64,000 nt of DNA, taken from NCBI RefSeq assembly GCF_000189635.1, contig NW_002476246.1, positions 186,001 to 250,000 of the forward strand, read 5' to 3'. How positions within the stretch are numbered: position 1 is the first letter of the stretch; each line of letters opens with the position of its first letter. The stretch is from Tetrahymena thermophila SB210. Taxonomy: Eukaryota; Ciliophora; Oligohymenophorea; Hymenostomatida; Tetrahymenidae. The translations under genes were made by a program, and so were the position numbers. The notes beneath the pieces were generated by a model that had not been told where the DNA came from, did not search any database, and saw only the letters and a list, made by a program, of their open reading frames with translations. Below are positions 1 through 13,691 of this stretch, piece after piece.

Positions 1-546
1 ATAAATAAATAAAATATAGAATAACTTTTAAAAATGTAGAGATAAGTAAGTAGACTTGCCTACACATAAACAAAATTTGCTTTCTCCTACTTTGTTTGGA
101 AATTTACATGAAAATATAGACAACTATATAATGATAAGGGCTTTTACTAATAATCATAGATATTTAAATGAAAATTATAATGAGTACATTTTAAATAATA
201 ATTTCATTCAAATATAATTAAATTAATTTTAGAAGAAAAAAAAATAGGCTTATTAAAAGACAGCTTAGGCAATAAAAATTTTAAAATAAATTATTTCTAA
301 TTTATTAAAAGAATTCTAAGAAAATAAAAAATGTAAAAATCTTACTTATTTACTTTTTCTTCAACTAAAAAACATTTAAAAAGCTAAATTAATTTGAATC
401 TATTTTATCTTAAATTAACATAGATATTTAAAATCTTTAATTATCCATAAAATCTAATCTTGAAAATATTAAAAAATATAAATTTTAAAACAAATTTAAT
501 ATAGTTTTTATTATAAAAAGAAAAATTTATTTATTTATTTTTGTGT
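1..546. other. gene-free AT-rich flank
   Basis: No convincing reading frame or RNA gene was found. The second half (about 181-430) is the first copy of a diverged direct repeat whose partner lies at 2160-2975. The stretch is the 3' flank of the minus-strand gene that ends at 547. Confidence 0.5.
181..430. repeat. diverged direct repeat, copy A
   Basis: Two blocks here recur downstream in the same order and orientation. The block around 181-275 (an AATAATTTCATTC core followed by AATTAAATTAATTTTAG) matches 2170-2250. The block around 300-430 (AAAGAATTC, then ACTTTTTCTTCAACT, then ATTTTATCTTAAATTAACAT) matches 2836-2970. In the second copy the blocks are about 0.6 kb apart, so copy A is the compact version. 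It is non-coding. Confidence 0.6.
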
Positions 547-1482
547 TCATTAAAATAAAATATGATATATCTTTTGAGCACATTATTATATTTCAGAAGA
601 TTCTTTATCAAAAAGATGAAACGAATCAATTGCGCTAAATTATAATTAACTTTCTTAAGTAATTGAATCTAATGCATAAATATAATGTTTAGCGCTTAGA
701 TTATTCAAGAATTCATTCCAATTTTTACTTGATAATAAATTGATACACCCATAATACTTAACTGCAATCGAAGGGCTTTCATCACTTTTAAATGCCTCAT
801 TTATGTTTTCAAGACCCTTTTCAATGATATAAGTCTTATAAATTTGGATAGCCTGCTTTTAATCATACTTTGAATTAGTATAAATGGTTAAATTAACTTT
901 TTGATAGCTTCCTAGAGTTAATTTAGTGAAAACTTATTCTCCTAAGAGATGAACAGCTGATAACCAACATTTATTTTCTATATCATAGCTAGTATCACAT
1001 TAATTAATATCAGGTACGATTGACTCTACATTAGTCATATTTACTCTGAATTAATTCATATCTGCAGAAATATTAAGAGCTCTTCTTTAGAATTCATGAA
1101 CTATATTTATTTTGTATTTGAACTTCTCAGTTTTAGGAGCAGGAGATATTTCAGATGTAATTTATTCCTAATCGACAAAATTAGCTTTCTCAACTTCCAT
1201 AAAATCAGGTACTATCATTCCATCTAGGAAATCATAAGTTTTCTTTTATTCGCAACAATAATTTATGTTGCTTTTTTCAAACCACCTCTAGTAGCTGGAA
1301 CCAGAATACTTATAGTTCATACCTAAGATAGCTCCAGGCATTACTTAGTCAATTATATCATAGCATGGTAATTTGCACTATGAAACATCCTAAAGCGACT
1401 TAAAACCTCTGATGTTAACAAAAGCAAAGCACTAAGTAGCTAAAAGCAGAGTTAAAGTGAAGAAAACCAATTATTTAGTCAT
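547..1482 (-). CDS. small secreted cysteine-containing protein, unrecognised family
   Basis: One uninterrupted frame of 311 codons runs from the ATG at 1482 to the TGA at 547-549. TAA/TAG occur often at positions expected for Gln. The first ~20 residues (MTKQLVFFTLTLLLATQCFA) form a classic signal peptide with cleavage likely after CFA, so the product should enter the secretory pathway. The mature part carries scattered cysteines, including YCCE, LPCYD, QCDTSY and KCWL, which would suit an oxidised extracellular or luminal fold. No transmembrane segment follows the signal. No domain is recognised. Composition is far less AT-biased than the flanks, which supports real coding. No intron is needed. 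The nearest gene is 2.2 kb away, so no operon or partner can be inferred. Confidence 0.8.
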
Positions 1483-3655
1483 AATTATAATTTTTAATTC
1501 TTTTAATTGATAAAAAATTATATTGATTTTTAAGTTAAATAAGTTATTCTTAATAGATTAAAATCTGGATATAAAAGATTATTGATTTTTATTTACTGCT
1601 GAATATATCTTTTATAAATTATCAGATCTAATTTAGAGATCAATTAATTATTATCAGTGGTTGATCAAAACTCTTTAATTTAGTACTGAAAAGATTTTAA
1701 TTTTCACTTAGCTAAATTTTATTGTTAGTCAAATTAATTTATTCTAAGCAGAAAGAAGTTATTATGATTTTTTATTTAAATGATTATCTATCTCTAGATC
1801 ATATTTATTTTCATTTTTCTTATATTAAAATATTTCAATGATATTGTAATTTATTCAATGTAAATTTGATTTATTTTTACAATGAATTAATAATAAAAGC
1901 TATGTGCTAAATATAAATTATTTTTTTTTTGCATTAATTTTATCCTTTTCAACCAACTAACTCTTGATCAAACATCATCTTAATATGATTAAATATTTAA
2001 ACTTCTATCCTAAAATTAGATGAAATAATTTGATTATCTGGCTTTGAAAGCAAACAAAATTATTTCAATAAGTTATAAATTAAATATATACGCAGGTATT
2101 ATGGAATTCCAAATATCCTAATTTTAATAAAGAAAATCTGCTTTAAATTATATTAGCAGATTGAGCACTTTTTAAATAATAATTTCATTCTAATTTAATT
2201 AAATTAATTTTAGTATAATTAGGCATAGTAAAAGACAGATTAGCTAATATGCAGGAAACAAAAATTTTGTTTACATTTAAAAATCTATTTTTTTATTCAA
2301 CTATTTATATTTTATATATTACTGCGCAATAATTTTTTTATACTTATTAAATTTAAGACTAATTACAGTTCTCTTTGCTTAAGACAAGTACAATCTTTAT
2401 TAGTTGCTATATTAAATTTGATAGGCTGGCTCACTCTGTTGAATTTTCTAAATTTTATATATGAAATTTTTTTCTTTAAACAAGAAATCAATATTTTGTT
2501 AAAAAAAATTATAATATAAATTAGAGGCTCACAATCAAATTCACCATAATTAATTTACTCTAAAATATAAGAAGCAAATTACAAATTTATAAATGTAAAC
2601 TTGATAATCAAAATTAAACTAAATAAATCAAAAGCAAAAGTACATTACTAAAAAATGAATTATGTTTGTATTATTATTAACTTTTACCTTAGCAGTCAGC
2701 CAGTCGCATGAAAAATATAATTTGATATTTTAATTAATGATATAATTCAAATATTTGTTTGGTTTTACTGCAATCATAAATTTTTAATTTAACTTTTATA
2801 ATAAATTATTTATTTATTTATTACTTATTTATTTATTAAAAGAATTCCTACAAAATAATAAATGTAAAAATACTTATTTACTTACTTACTTATTTACTTT
2901 TTCTTCAACTAAAAAACAAAGTTTTAAAAAGCTAAATTAATTTCAATATATTTTATCTTAAATTAACATAGATTTACAAATAAAAAAAGAAGAAGAATAA
3001 TCATTATTTTACTTTTATTAAATGATTATTGAATAAAATTAATTTCCACTAAAAAGATATAAAAAATAATTTTCTTTAAACCTTTAAAAAATAAATTTAT
3101 TTTCAACATAAAATAATAATTGATAGTGAGAAAGCTAAAACGTTCAAATAAAATTTACGCCTTCATTATAATATCCTGAATTTATCATTAAATTTACAAT
3201 TTTTTTTCCATTAGAATAGGTAATAGGGGTACCATTACCATTATAAATTCTTCAGATCGATATCTTAAATAATTGTCTAATTTCTACCGATTTCAATTCA
3301 TTTAATAAATTAACATAATACTATTTTGATTTCCTGATAAAAAGAAATGATAAATCCTAATAGATATTGAAAATTAAAGCTGCATAAAAAAATAAAATTT
3401 ATATTTTAAATTTATAGAGAAAAATAAATATATCTAATTGTTATTATTCTAAAAATAATTATTTTTTATTTATTATCAATTTATGTAATAATATCTGATA
3501 AAGTTATTTTATATAATGAGCTTAATATATTTTTGGTATCTTAATAAATGAACTTTTATGGTATTTAAAATTTATTTAAAAAAATAATAACAATAAAAAT
3601 ATAAATAAATAAATTACTAATTAATTTTATTTTTTTAAATTTATTAAAAATTAAG
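1483..3655. other. gene-free interval with a possible decayed signal-peptide exon
   Basis: This AT-rich interval separates two minus-strand genes. At 2662 (+) a short frame begins with a signal-peptide-like stretch (MFVLLLTFTLAVSQSHEKY), then runs into low-complexity AT sequence and into repeat copy B. It could be a lost first exon but has no supporting downstream exon. Nothing else stands out. Confidence 0.4.
2160..2975. repeat. diverged direct repeat, copy B
   Basis: Second copy of the repeat at 181-430, same orientation, split by about 0.6 kb of unrelated AT-rich sequence. The end block contains an added CTTACTTATTTA-type microsatellite expansion. It suggests an old local duplication that flanks the 547-1482 gene. 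Confidence 0.55.
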
Positions 3656-6600
3656 TCAATTATTTGTTTTTCCTTTTCTTACAGTTAAATCATTGTTGAG
3701 AGATTCTTCATCTATATTTATTGCTGGTAAACTTCTTACAGATTCTGAATCTTCTGAATCTAAGTTATCATCAAAGTGCTAGCTTTTTGAAGATTTTAAA
3801 TCAGTTTTATGTGAAATTCTAACAGAATACTAAAAGAATGATTTAGAAGTAGCAGCGCCTTAGGATTCGCTACCTTCTTCTAATATTTTTTCACAACTTA
3901 ATGGGCCTGGATACCTGTAAGAGTCCTTATATGAAGACATTGCTGCAGAAAGACTATTGATTGATTCCAATTCTACTTCATCATCTGTTTCACTGTATTG
4001 GTCTAGGATGTTGTTATTATTTTGTTAGTTTTGAATTTATTCTAATAATTTAGTCTACTCTATTTAAATTATATCTTCGTACTTAGCTTTATATTGGTTT
4101 TGTATTTCTTATGTATTAAATATTCCATCAATTAACTAAGAACTAATTTATTTTTGTCTCTTTATGTCATTTACATACTTTTATTTATCTTACTTGTAGA
4201 AGCTTTTAAAGAGTTTCATAAAATCTATTTCTTGCAATTCTTTTGTAATATTTTCTGGGATACTTATGTTAAACAGATTAGTTTTCCAGATAAGGTAAAT
4301 AGACAACAGATAAGCTTATTCGAAATTAATGTTATCAAAGAAAGCAATAGTTTGAATGAATTTTTCATAGTTAAAGTTTAACAGATATTCTAGATATTAT
4401 TCTTAAGGTGAAAGCAATTAGATTTGTGATAAAAAATTAATTGCTGACTGCTCAATTTCAACTGCTTCTTATTCAAAATCTTCCTTTAATTGGTCAATTT
4501 TTTATTTAATTTGTAAATCTTTTTCACTTACATCGTTGCAGCTCATAATAACTAAAAATACATAAAGATATTTTTGGTTAAATAAACTTCTTACAAAAAG
4601 CTTATTTTTTTCAATAAGCTATTTCACTTTATCTACGTTCACAATTATATCTACAATCATGTCACTAGTGCTTAATTTTTTTTTACGCATTTCTATTATG
4701 TAAGAAATCTCTTCATAAAATCTTTAGAGACTCATTTCTTTACCAAGACATTAATATAAAAATTCAACAAATATTTCGCATTAAATGATTTTAATTTATT
4801 CATGAACTCTGATTCTTCTAGTTGGTTCTTTTTCTGTCATCATCAAGATCATCGCTTGAATAGATCCAGAGCAAGGTAACTTGAATTTTTCAGCAATAAA
4901 CTAAAAGGTCTTACCAAGACTGTAAATATCAGAAGATGTTGTGATTCTTTAGCCACTTTCAAAAGACTCTGATTCTGGAGAGCAGAAAGTTGGAGTGTAT
5001 TCATTGTTTTGAGTGTTCGAGACTATGCATGAGCCAAAATCAGCTATTTGAGCTCTCTAATTATCATAAAAGATGTTCTGAGGTTTAATATCTGCATGAA
5101 CTATGTTGTAAAAAGTGAGTTGTTACAGACCTTCACAGCAATCTAGCATGATAGATAAAAACTGTTAGTACGTCAGCTGGTCAATAGTGTAGAGATTTCT
5201 CTCCTTCAAAGGCTAAGTTATAGAAGCATTATTTTAATCTTCGTTCCATTAAAAAAAGTAAGAGGAATGTATATTTCGATGTGTTATGCAATTTTAGAAT
5301 GTATACTCTTTTACAGCTTCATCAAAATTTTTCGACTTTAAAGTTTTTAAAATAATGTTTTTATCCTATGTAGAATTGTCTACTCTGAGGTTAATCTTTT
5401 GGACGTTTGTAGATTAATTTGTAAAAATGTTTTCTATTTTCTGTATTTAAAGGAAGGGTTTAAAGCTCTTTTATCTAAATATTGATTAAAAGAAATGAAT
5501 TTTGTAAACTGTTGAGATTTTAAAGTTCATGCAGAGAGAGATATATCTCCAACTATTTTTAAATTTGCTCAAACATTAACTAATTATTGCCTTCAGGAAG
5601 TTTATTTCTTAAGGAAATATTGGTTATTATTTAAAAGCTGTAATTCCTCCATTTCCGAGCTTCAAGAAGGACTCAACATCTTTTAAATTATTTTTTAAGT
5701 GGGGAATGATATTGTCAAAAAGTTTGAGTGGGCTATAAAAAAGGTTAACTGAATTATTGAAAAATATCAACTGTTAGCCTATTAAAACTAGCATTAACTC
5801 TGGTTTCACATTAACTACGATAGAGTTTTCTTCTAACCCTGTGAGTAATAAAATTTTATAGACTTTGCTTAAATCATCAAGTCTATTCAGCTATCCAAGC
5901 TTCATGATATCATCTTCATAATTAGCTGCTTTTTTTGCTACAATTTATTAAACTTAAGAAACTAACCTAATAAGAGGCTATTTTTCGAGAGGAGTGCTCA
6001 GATCTAAGTTTTCTTTGTTGAGAAGCTCTAGTTTAATGAGAGATTATAAATCTTGCATTGAAGAAACGCTAACTAATTTCAGCTTTTCTACAAATTAATA
6101 ATCTATTTTGGTTGACTTACTCATTTAGAGGCAAGATTCTCTGTGCTTATTAATAATATTTTTCTAAAAACATTCTATGGCATCGTTAATTTTTTGAATA
6201 TTTTTATAGCATAAACCCATGTTGTAAATAGCAGCATAGTCGTTAGAATTGTATCTAAGCTCTTATTTATAACATTCTATAGCTCCATGGAAATCATTTT
6301 TCTCAAAAAGATTGTTTCCTATTTCATTGAAGTAGTTTTAAAATTAAGGATATCTTATCATCACATTTTCCATACATTGTTTTGCTGCCTAAAACTATTT
6401 CAAGTTACTGAAGCTTTTTTCATCTGAAGCAGTTTAAGAGGCCAGCATTATTGATTTGTCATATTTTTCTAGTGCTTTCATGTGAAGATTGGCAGCTTCG
6501 AGAGTTTGTCCATAGAAGTAGTAGCAGTCGGGATCATTTGGATTTATTTTTATGGCTTCCTCAAATTAGTTTAAAGAATGAACAAAATCACACAACTCCT

Positions 6601-8830
6601 TTAGTGAGGCTGCTTTGATTAAGTAGGCATTAAAATTTTTAGAGTCTAAATTGATTGCTTACTCACATTTTTCTATGGATTTCTAATATTGCTTCATTTC
6701 ATACAAAACGCCTGCCATCAAAGAAAGCATCCTAGATTTCTCATCCTTTGTGTAAATTTAATTCTTTTTAAATATTTTCCCTACCAAACTATCACTTTTC
6801 AGCATAGTAATCGTGTTTGCCAATTTTGTGTAGCAACTAGGATTTTCATGATCAGCACTGAGAGTAATTTAAAAGCACTTCAATGCTTCTTCGTACTAGT
6901 TATTTGAGTAAAATGCTTTACCTAATCCATAGTTAGTGAGAGGATCTACTTTATTATACTCTAAAGCCTTTTAATAAAATTAAATAGACTCTTGGTATTA
7001 TTTCTTCTCATAGTAGCATGCAGCTAAATTTTCATACGCATAGGGCTTATTCTAGTTGAGATGTATGAGAATATTATATTTTTCAATAGCTTCGTCATAC
7101 TTTTCTAGATTAAATAAACAATTTCCTAAATTAAATAGAAGTGTCTAGTCATTAGGATTTAATTATAAAGCTTTCATATAGTGTTATGAAGCCTTTTCAT
7201 TCTCTCCTATTTGTTCATAAGAATATCCAAGCATTTCGTTTACTTTTGGGAAATTATCACTAACAGAAGATATTTTTTATAAGACTTCAATGCATTTTTA
7301 GTATTCTTTATTTGTAAATAACTATTTGGCCTCCTTTATAAGTTCCTTGCAATCAATAACTCGTGCTTCTTTTGCCTTTCTTTCTTCTTTTTCAAGCTAT
7401 GCGAATAAATCTACTTTTGCAGCATACTTGCTATTCTATGGATAAATTTAGAGTGCTTTTTCAAAATGTTCTTTTGCCTTCTCCAAATTGCAAGTACATT
7501 CATATAATAAACCTTTTTGATAGAATGCTTCAGCATTATTAGAGTTAATTAAAATTGCAAAATTAAAATATTCTAGTGAGTATTTTATATTTTCTTTTGA
7601 TTTTTGAAGCTAAATACCTTTATTTACCATACTTCCATCAACATCCTCATAACTTATAGTATTTAAACGGAAAGCTTTCCTAAACTACTCAGTGGCTTCT
7701 TAAATTTTATCCAATTCAAACAAGCAGCAACCAATATCATAAATGATATCAACTTCATTCTAATCAATTAAAAGACCTTTCTCAAAAACTTTTATGGCTT
7801 AATCAAATTCATTTGTCTCAAAATAGAGTTTACCAAGAGCTTTGATTCCATCTAAAAAACTAGCATCTAACTTGACGCTTTCTTCAAAAAATAACTTTGC
7901 AGTTTGAATTTATTTTTCTTAGATGCAAATATCTCCAAGAACAAAATATGAAGAGGCATTTTTAGGGTTTAAAGCAAACATTTTCAAGTAATATTAAATG
8001 CATTTTTCAAGATGGTTTTATTCTACAAGTGCTTCTATTAGCTTGTAAAAAATACTGCCTATTTTAGCAAATTTATTATTTAAGACAACTGCTTATTGCA
8101 AGCTCTTAAGAGCTTCCTCTAAATTTTGCTCTTTATACTGAGAAGTTCCTAGCTTTAAATAAAAATAATAATTTTCTGGATTTATTTTGCAAGCTTTCTT
8201 ATAGGCTTCACTGGCATCTTTATAATTTTGCATCTTAAAATGAGTCTCACCCATTTAAAAATGTGCTTTTTAATTGCTAGAATCAATTTCAATGAGCTTT
8301 TTATAATAATTTTAGGCTATTTATAAGCAGCTAATATTTTAATAAGTGTTTCCAAGCATGAAAATAGCATCTTGATTATTTTGATTTTAAGTCATCGCTT
8401 TTTCAAGATAGACCAATCCCTGCATGTAATGTTTTTAGTCACAATAAGCGCATCCTAAATAATAATAAAGCTTATCAATATAATCGGGCTACATTTCTAT
8501 CGCTTTTTGCATCAATAGGATGCCTTCATCATAGTTTTTTAGATAAAAATTACATAAAGCTAAATTTTATATTGCCTACACATTTTTGCTATCTTCTTAA
8601 ACTATTTAATTGAAATAAATCTGCGCTGTTTTATAGTCATTCTGATTGAATAATTATTATGCCTTTTCTAAAATATTTTGCTCTAAATCTACCTAATCCT
8701 CAGGATTATTATGCTTTGAAATATTTAATGTCTGAGAATCATCTAACTAATTTTAATCATTCTTTGCTTAATAGTGATCAAATACCTACTTAGCTGAAGA
8801 AAACTATGAAATAAAAGAAAAGTTTTCCAT
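3656..8830 (-). CDS. TPR-repeat protein kinase (N-terminal TPR array, C-terminal kinase)
   Basis: A single 1724-codon frame runs from the ATG at 8830 to the TGA at 3656-3658 with no intron needed. Residues ~60-1000 are helical 34-residue TPR units, probably more than 20, with typical spacing such as ALCNFYLKNYDEGILLMQKA. A kinase core follows. A glycine-rich LGNGG lies near residue 1057. The catalytic loop HADIKPQN starts at residue 1245, with Asp1247 and Lys1249. DFG starts at 1264, followed by TPTFCSPESE as activation/APE segment. HRD is replaced by HAD, seen in some active kinases. About 360 further residues end in an acidic, Ser-rich tail. By family knowledge the TPRs bind partner proteins and the kinase phosphorylates Ser/Thr. 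The exact substrate cannot be read. The N-lobe matches poorly, so its fold is less certain than the C-lobe. Confidence 0.85.
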
Positions 8831-9531
8831 TTATATAAATCTATTTGCTATCTTAATAATATCTCTTGATTTTGTGTTTTTTTTTAATGTGTTAAATATT
8901 ATTTAGTGAATATAAAAATTAGATATTATTTGTTTGATGAATGTAGGATTATCTATCTATATCATTTATCTATCTATCTATTTATTTATTTATTTACTTA
9001 CCTATATTTATGGCGAACTGATTTTATTGTATTCATCTTTCTAATAGATACTAATAGAAAAATGAGTTTCCTATCTTAAAAAATAAATCAAATTTTACTG
9101 ATCCAATAAATATAAAATAAAACCTAGTATTAAAAAATAATGTAATATTTTTTAAAAATTTAACAAAAATAAATTTAGTGAATTCCAAATATTCATTTTA
9201 ACTAATTGTTTCATTTAAAAATTTTTATTAAAAAAAAATTAAGAATGATATATTGTATTCATAATTCATGAACTTGAAGGTAATTATTTGTTACATCATT
9301 TAATTAAGATCTTTATGAACATTTTGAAAATAAATGAGAAGATAGATTGATTAATCAATCAATCTTTCACTTAAATTTCTCGTATATCAAAAATTTTATT
9401 TTATTTTTTTAATAATAGATTTATTTTTTTCTACTGATTTTTCATCTTAAAAATAAATTGAATATTTTTTTAAAAATGAGAAATTTATTGAATAAAATGA
9501 TAAAATACAAACTTAGTATATTAATATCTAA
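8831..9531. other. gene-free interval with TATC/TTTA microsatellite
   Basis: Intergenic AT-rich DNA upstream of the TPR-kinase start. A TCTA/TTTA tetranucleotide run occupies about 8949-9000. No other feature was seen before the tRNA gene at 9532. Confidence 0.5.
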
Positions 9532-9603
9532 TCCGAGATAGTATAGTGGTTAGTATTCCTGCCTGTCACGCAGGAGACCCGGGTTCAATTCCCGGTCTCG
9601 GAG
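9532..9603 (+). tRNA. tRNA-Asp (GTC), copy 1
   Basis: The 72-nt gene folds as a standard cloverleaf. The acceptor TCCGAGA pairs with TCTCGGA, followed by discriminator G. The anticodon stem CCTGC/GCAGG encloses loop CTGTCAC, giving anticodon GTC. The T arm CCGGG-TTCAATT-CCCGG is perfect. The B box (GGTTCAATTCC) is clear, and an oligo-T run (9605-9610) directly after the gene is a pol III terminator. It is identical to the copy at 14674. Confidence 0.97.
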
Positions 9604-11597
9604 CTTTTTTAATTTTTTAACTAAATTTTTAAATATTAATTAATTCACGTTTAAAATAAATTAGATTATTAGTAAATCTTCATAAAACTTAATTTATCAA
9701 GCAAAATTTCATAAAATTTTTTGATTTTGGCTAACTTATTTACTAAAAATTCTAATTTAAACTTTTAAATTAAAATTTTTAAAAATGTTATTTTGTCAAA
9801 TTAAATTTTCTACAAAGTATTTTGCTTGCTTTGATTAAATCAATTTTATTTTTGGAATGATATTTTTTAAAGCTTATCTCTAAAATAATAATTTAAATTT
9901 ACAGAATAAATTTTCATTAAATTTGTTTTTATTAGGTAATTAATTAATTAATTTAGTAATGAATTGAGAACATTTATGCATTTGTATGCATTATATTTTT
10001 AGTGAATAATAATAGAATGGACTTTCAAGCCAAAAAATTATGTAGTTGATATTTATTAAAAATATTTTATGAATTTTCATATGAATTTTTTAAAAATAAG
10101 AGTTATATCCAGAGCCCAAAATTCAATTTCAGAATGTTTTGGTTCTCTCAGATAAACTTTTAAGTCTGCTGATTTTGCTGAAAATAAACTAGATTTAAAA
10201 AATTACATTATATTGAAAAATTAATTATCGACATGAAAATAAATAGTTAAGAAATGTATTCAATTTCTTAAAAAATAAATAAAAATATTTTATATCATAA
10301 ATAAAATGAATATAAAATATTATTTTTATTTTTTTAAGTAGAGCTAAATAGAAGCTACTTAAGGTATTCTCAGATAAATATTTCTAGAGTAGGAAATAAA
10401 AATTTAATATAAGAAAAATAAATATTATTTAATGAAATTAAAAATAATTTAAAAAAATAAAAAAAAGGTTTGAAACAGGTTTCAACCCTGATTAAAGAAA
10501 AATATAAGTAAAAAATGTTTAATCAAAGATTTAATTATTTGATGAATAATTCTAAATTTTTGAACCTGAATAAACAAAAAATAATAATTCATATTTTTAC
10601 ATTAAGCTGAAATCTTGAATAAAAATTTTTTGATTAATTTTACATGTAAAAAAAATTAATTCGAAATTAAATATTAGATAAAATATTAAGATTTCTTCAT
10701 CAAAAAATTAAATCTTTGATAAAAAGTTTTCTATTATTTTCATCTATCAACTCTAAATTATATCTTTTAATTCTCCTGTATTAGATAGAGTTAAAAACTT
10801 AAAACCCAACAAAAATTAAACATAAAATTAGTTTTTTATTATAAATGAATGAATGATGTATTTTATATGATGAAATTTATATAAATGATATTTAAAGATT
10901 TATATTAGCCTAATATTTAGTCAACTAACTCTAAACTGTTTTAAAACCTTTTTTTAATTTTATTTAATATATAATAAAATATTGATTGCTCTACTAAATA
11001 AATATTTTCTACTTGCAAAATAATTATTAGAGAATAGCAATATATTTAATAAAAGCACAAATAAAGAAACAAATTATATTCAAATTTATTGATATTTTTA
11101 TTATTTTATTTTTGTTAGATATTGATTTAAGAAAAGTACTGACAAAATTTCTCAAAAATAGATTCGCTCATTTTTGAAGAGTTAATACAAATAAATATAC
11201 TTTTTTAGTAAACAAGCATTACTTGAAAATAAATTCAGCAAGATTAATTTGGTATAATTTAAAATGGATATTAATGGTTTATTTTATTGAATTTAAGAGC
11301 AGCGTAGTTTTTCGAAAGTTAAGAGTAATTTAATCAATTTATGCTTGTAAAGCAAGACTAATAAATAGTACTAGTTTTATTAAATTAATAGATGTTAAAT
11401 ACAAGATTATTTTCTGTCAGTTCTTTAGAAAACATTCTGCTCAATTCTATTAATAAGTACTATTTGATATTTGAATTAAATTATGTTTAAAAGCGATTAA
11501 AAAATTATTAAAGAGTAATAATAAAAATCAAAACAAATAAATTAATAATAACCACAAAAGTACTACATTAAAAAAATAAAAATAAAAAAAGCAAGCA
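9604..11597. other. gene-free AT-rich interval
   Basis: No gene recognised on either strand. The only local structure is a short near-palindrome around 10,467-10,490 (GGTTTGAAAC...GTTTCAACC). The last 150 bases are the A-rich leader of the downstream GST gene. Confidence 0.45.
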
Positions 11598-12224
11598 ATG
11601 TCTTCTAATACTATCACTTTAGGCTACTGGGCTCTCCCTTTAAGAGGATAACCAATTAGATATATTTTTGAATTAGCTAAATTTCCCTATTAACAAACTC
11701 TTTACACTTCTGCCACTGCATCTAACTGGTTTGGTAAAGACAAACAAGAACTCGGATTAGATTTCCCCAATTTGCCTTATCTTATTAAAGGAGATTTCAA
11801 GATTACTGAATCTTAAAATATTGTTAACTATGCAATTGATATCACTAAATAGCAACATTTATTAGGAACAGGTTAAAAAACATTCAAAATTGACAATATT
11901 AGATTCTTCTGCGACGAATTGACTAGCAAGGTATTTTTGGCCACAAGAAAAAGTGGAGAAGAAAAGACAACTGAAATAAACAACGTTTTAATTCCTAAGT
12001 TTAAATACTTGCACAAGTAATTAGGAAACAATGTTTATTTCTTTGACAACAAGTTATCTCTTGCTGATATATTTGCCTACACTGCAATCAATGTCTTCAA
12101 GCTTAAGTTCAATGAAGAATACTAACAATTTTCATCAACCTTCGACCCCTTCATGAAAAACTTCGAAGAAATACCTTTAATTAAAGAATACCACAACTCT
12201 GATCGTTATCCTAAAATGCCTTGA
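11598..12224 (+). CDS. glutathione S-transferase, mu-like
   Basis: An intronless 208-residue protein from the ATG in an AAGCAATG context to TGA, the usual length for a cytosolic GST. The N-terminal thioredoxin-like half opens with LGYWALPLRGQPIRYIFEL, closely matching the mu-class LGYW..RG pattern; Tyr10 is the expected catalytic tyrosine activating the glutathione thiol. The glutathione-site ITESQNIV follows near residue 70. The helical C-terminal half contains LSLADIFAYTAI, the conserved N-capping region of the hydrophobic core. The family conjugates glutathione to electrophiles in the cytosol. A paralogue sits 1.5 kb downstream in the same orientation, so the pair arose by tandem duplication. 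No shared transcript is implied because each has its own A-rich leader. Confidence 0.93.
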
Positions 12225-13691
12225 TAATTATTATAATTAATATTGTTTTACTCCATATTTTATATTGTGATCACTTTTTTTCACCACTTTGATAATTATT
12301 AATTAATTCCGATCTATAAATAAATTGAATTATTCAACTCATATTTTAAACTTCTTTTTGTCTTTCAAATAAAATTATTTTGAATTATTTGTTAATTGGT
12401 ATTTATTTTCTTTAATAAACAATACAATTTTTAATCAAATAAAAACAAAAAATAATTTCTTAGTTTAAATTAAGTAAAAATAAAATTTTTAATTCTTTCA
12501 ATTTAAAATTTCCATAAATGTAAATGAGAAACAAATAGAGAAGAAGTTTTAAAATTATGAAAAAACTTGACAAAAAGCCTATGTTCAAGAGACAAAATAT
12601 ATTATATTTAATCTAATTCATAGCTATAAATATCTTTTTTGGTTTATAAATAAATTTATTAAGGGTAACCTAAATTAAAAAATTGAGTTTTCAAAAAGGA
12701 TATAAAATACATTCAAGATATAGTCTAAAAAAAATATGAGTTTTTTAGAATTTAAGCATGCCAGTCAATGCTTTAATAAATAAATTTTCTAATTGAATTT
12801 AAATAATATTTTAACTAAATATAAAAATAGATCTACAAATTTTACTAACATAGCCACAATATTTTTTACTTACTGACTTAATCTAAAAAAAAAACTTTTT
12901 TGAGTATATTTAATTTATCTAATTTAGTTATAAAAAAGAATAATCATACGATAGTCTTTTAGGACTAACAATTTGTAAATAATTATGATAATTCTATTTT
13001 CATTTTAAATTAAATGTATTTTTTAAATTATTTTGTAAAAGCGCTTTGACTTTTAGACATTTTTATGCAAATTTATTTGTAAATGGTTTAAGCGTATTGA
13101 TTATTCTTTATCTAATTATTGCTGTAATTTCTATTTATTTAAAAATGTACTCAAGATACAAATTTATTATTTTTTTAAATAAAATTTACTGAAACTTTTT
13201 TATTATCGCAATAGTCAGATTGTAAATTGGTATAAAATCTAATTTAATTAAAGAAAATGAATCTTAATTATAATTTTATATACTTTAGATTAACAAATTA
13301 GCTTTTGTTAGAATTTACTGAAGCTTTAATATAAATAGGATGGTTGAAAGTAAGCAATCGTCAAAACTAATTTAATTAAAATGATAAAGTAATCTGAATA
13401 AATTTTTAATGTAAATTATTAAAATTAAAAAAATTTATTTATAGTACTAAGTTAGGCTAGCTCAAAAAATAAAAAGCAAATTTAATCTTTTAAATTAAGG
13501 ATTATTTATAATTTCTTCTTTTTTTATTCTATAAGTATGAGTAATTCTGATAAATATTAGCTAAGCCATACCTTAAATGCACTTAAATGATAAAGTTAAA
13601 AAAATATAATCAATCAATAAATAAAACAAATAAATTAATAAACAAGAAGCACTAAAAAAGCAAAAAAAACAAAAACAAGAAAATATTTTAA
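12225..13691. other. gene-free interval between GST paralogues
   Basis: AT-rich spacer. I see no exon, RNA gene or repeat in it beyond A/T runs. The last ~150 bases are the poly-A-rich leader of the second GST. Confidence 0.45.

Noticed and set aside
4154..6907. Plus-strand ORFs at 4154 and 6689
   Set aside because: Both are antisense shadows of the TPR-kinase gene.
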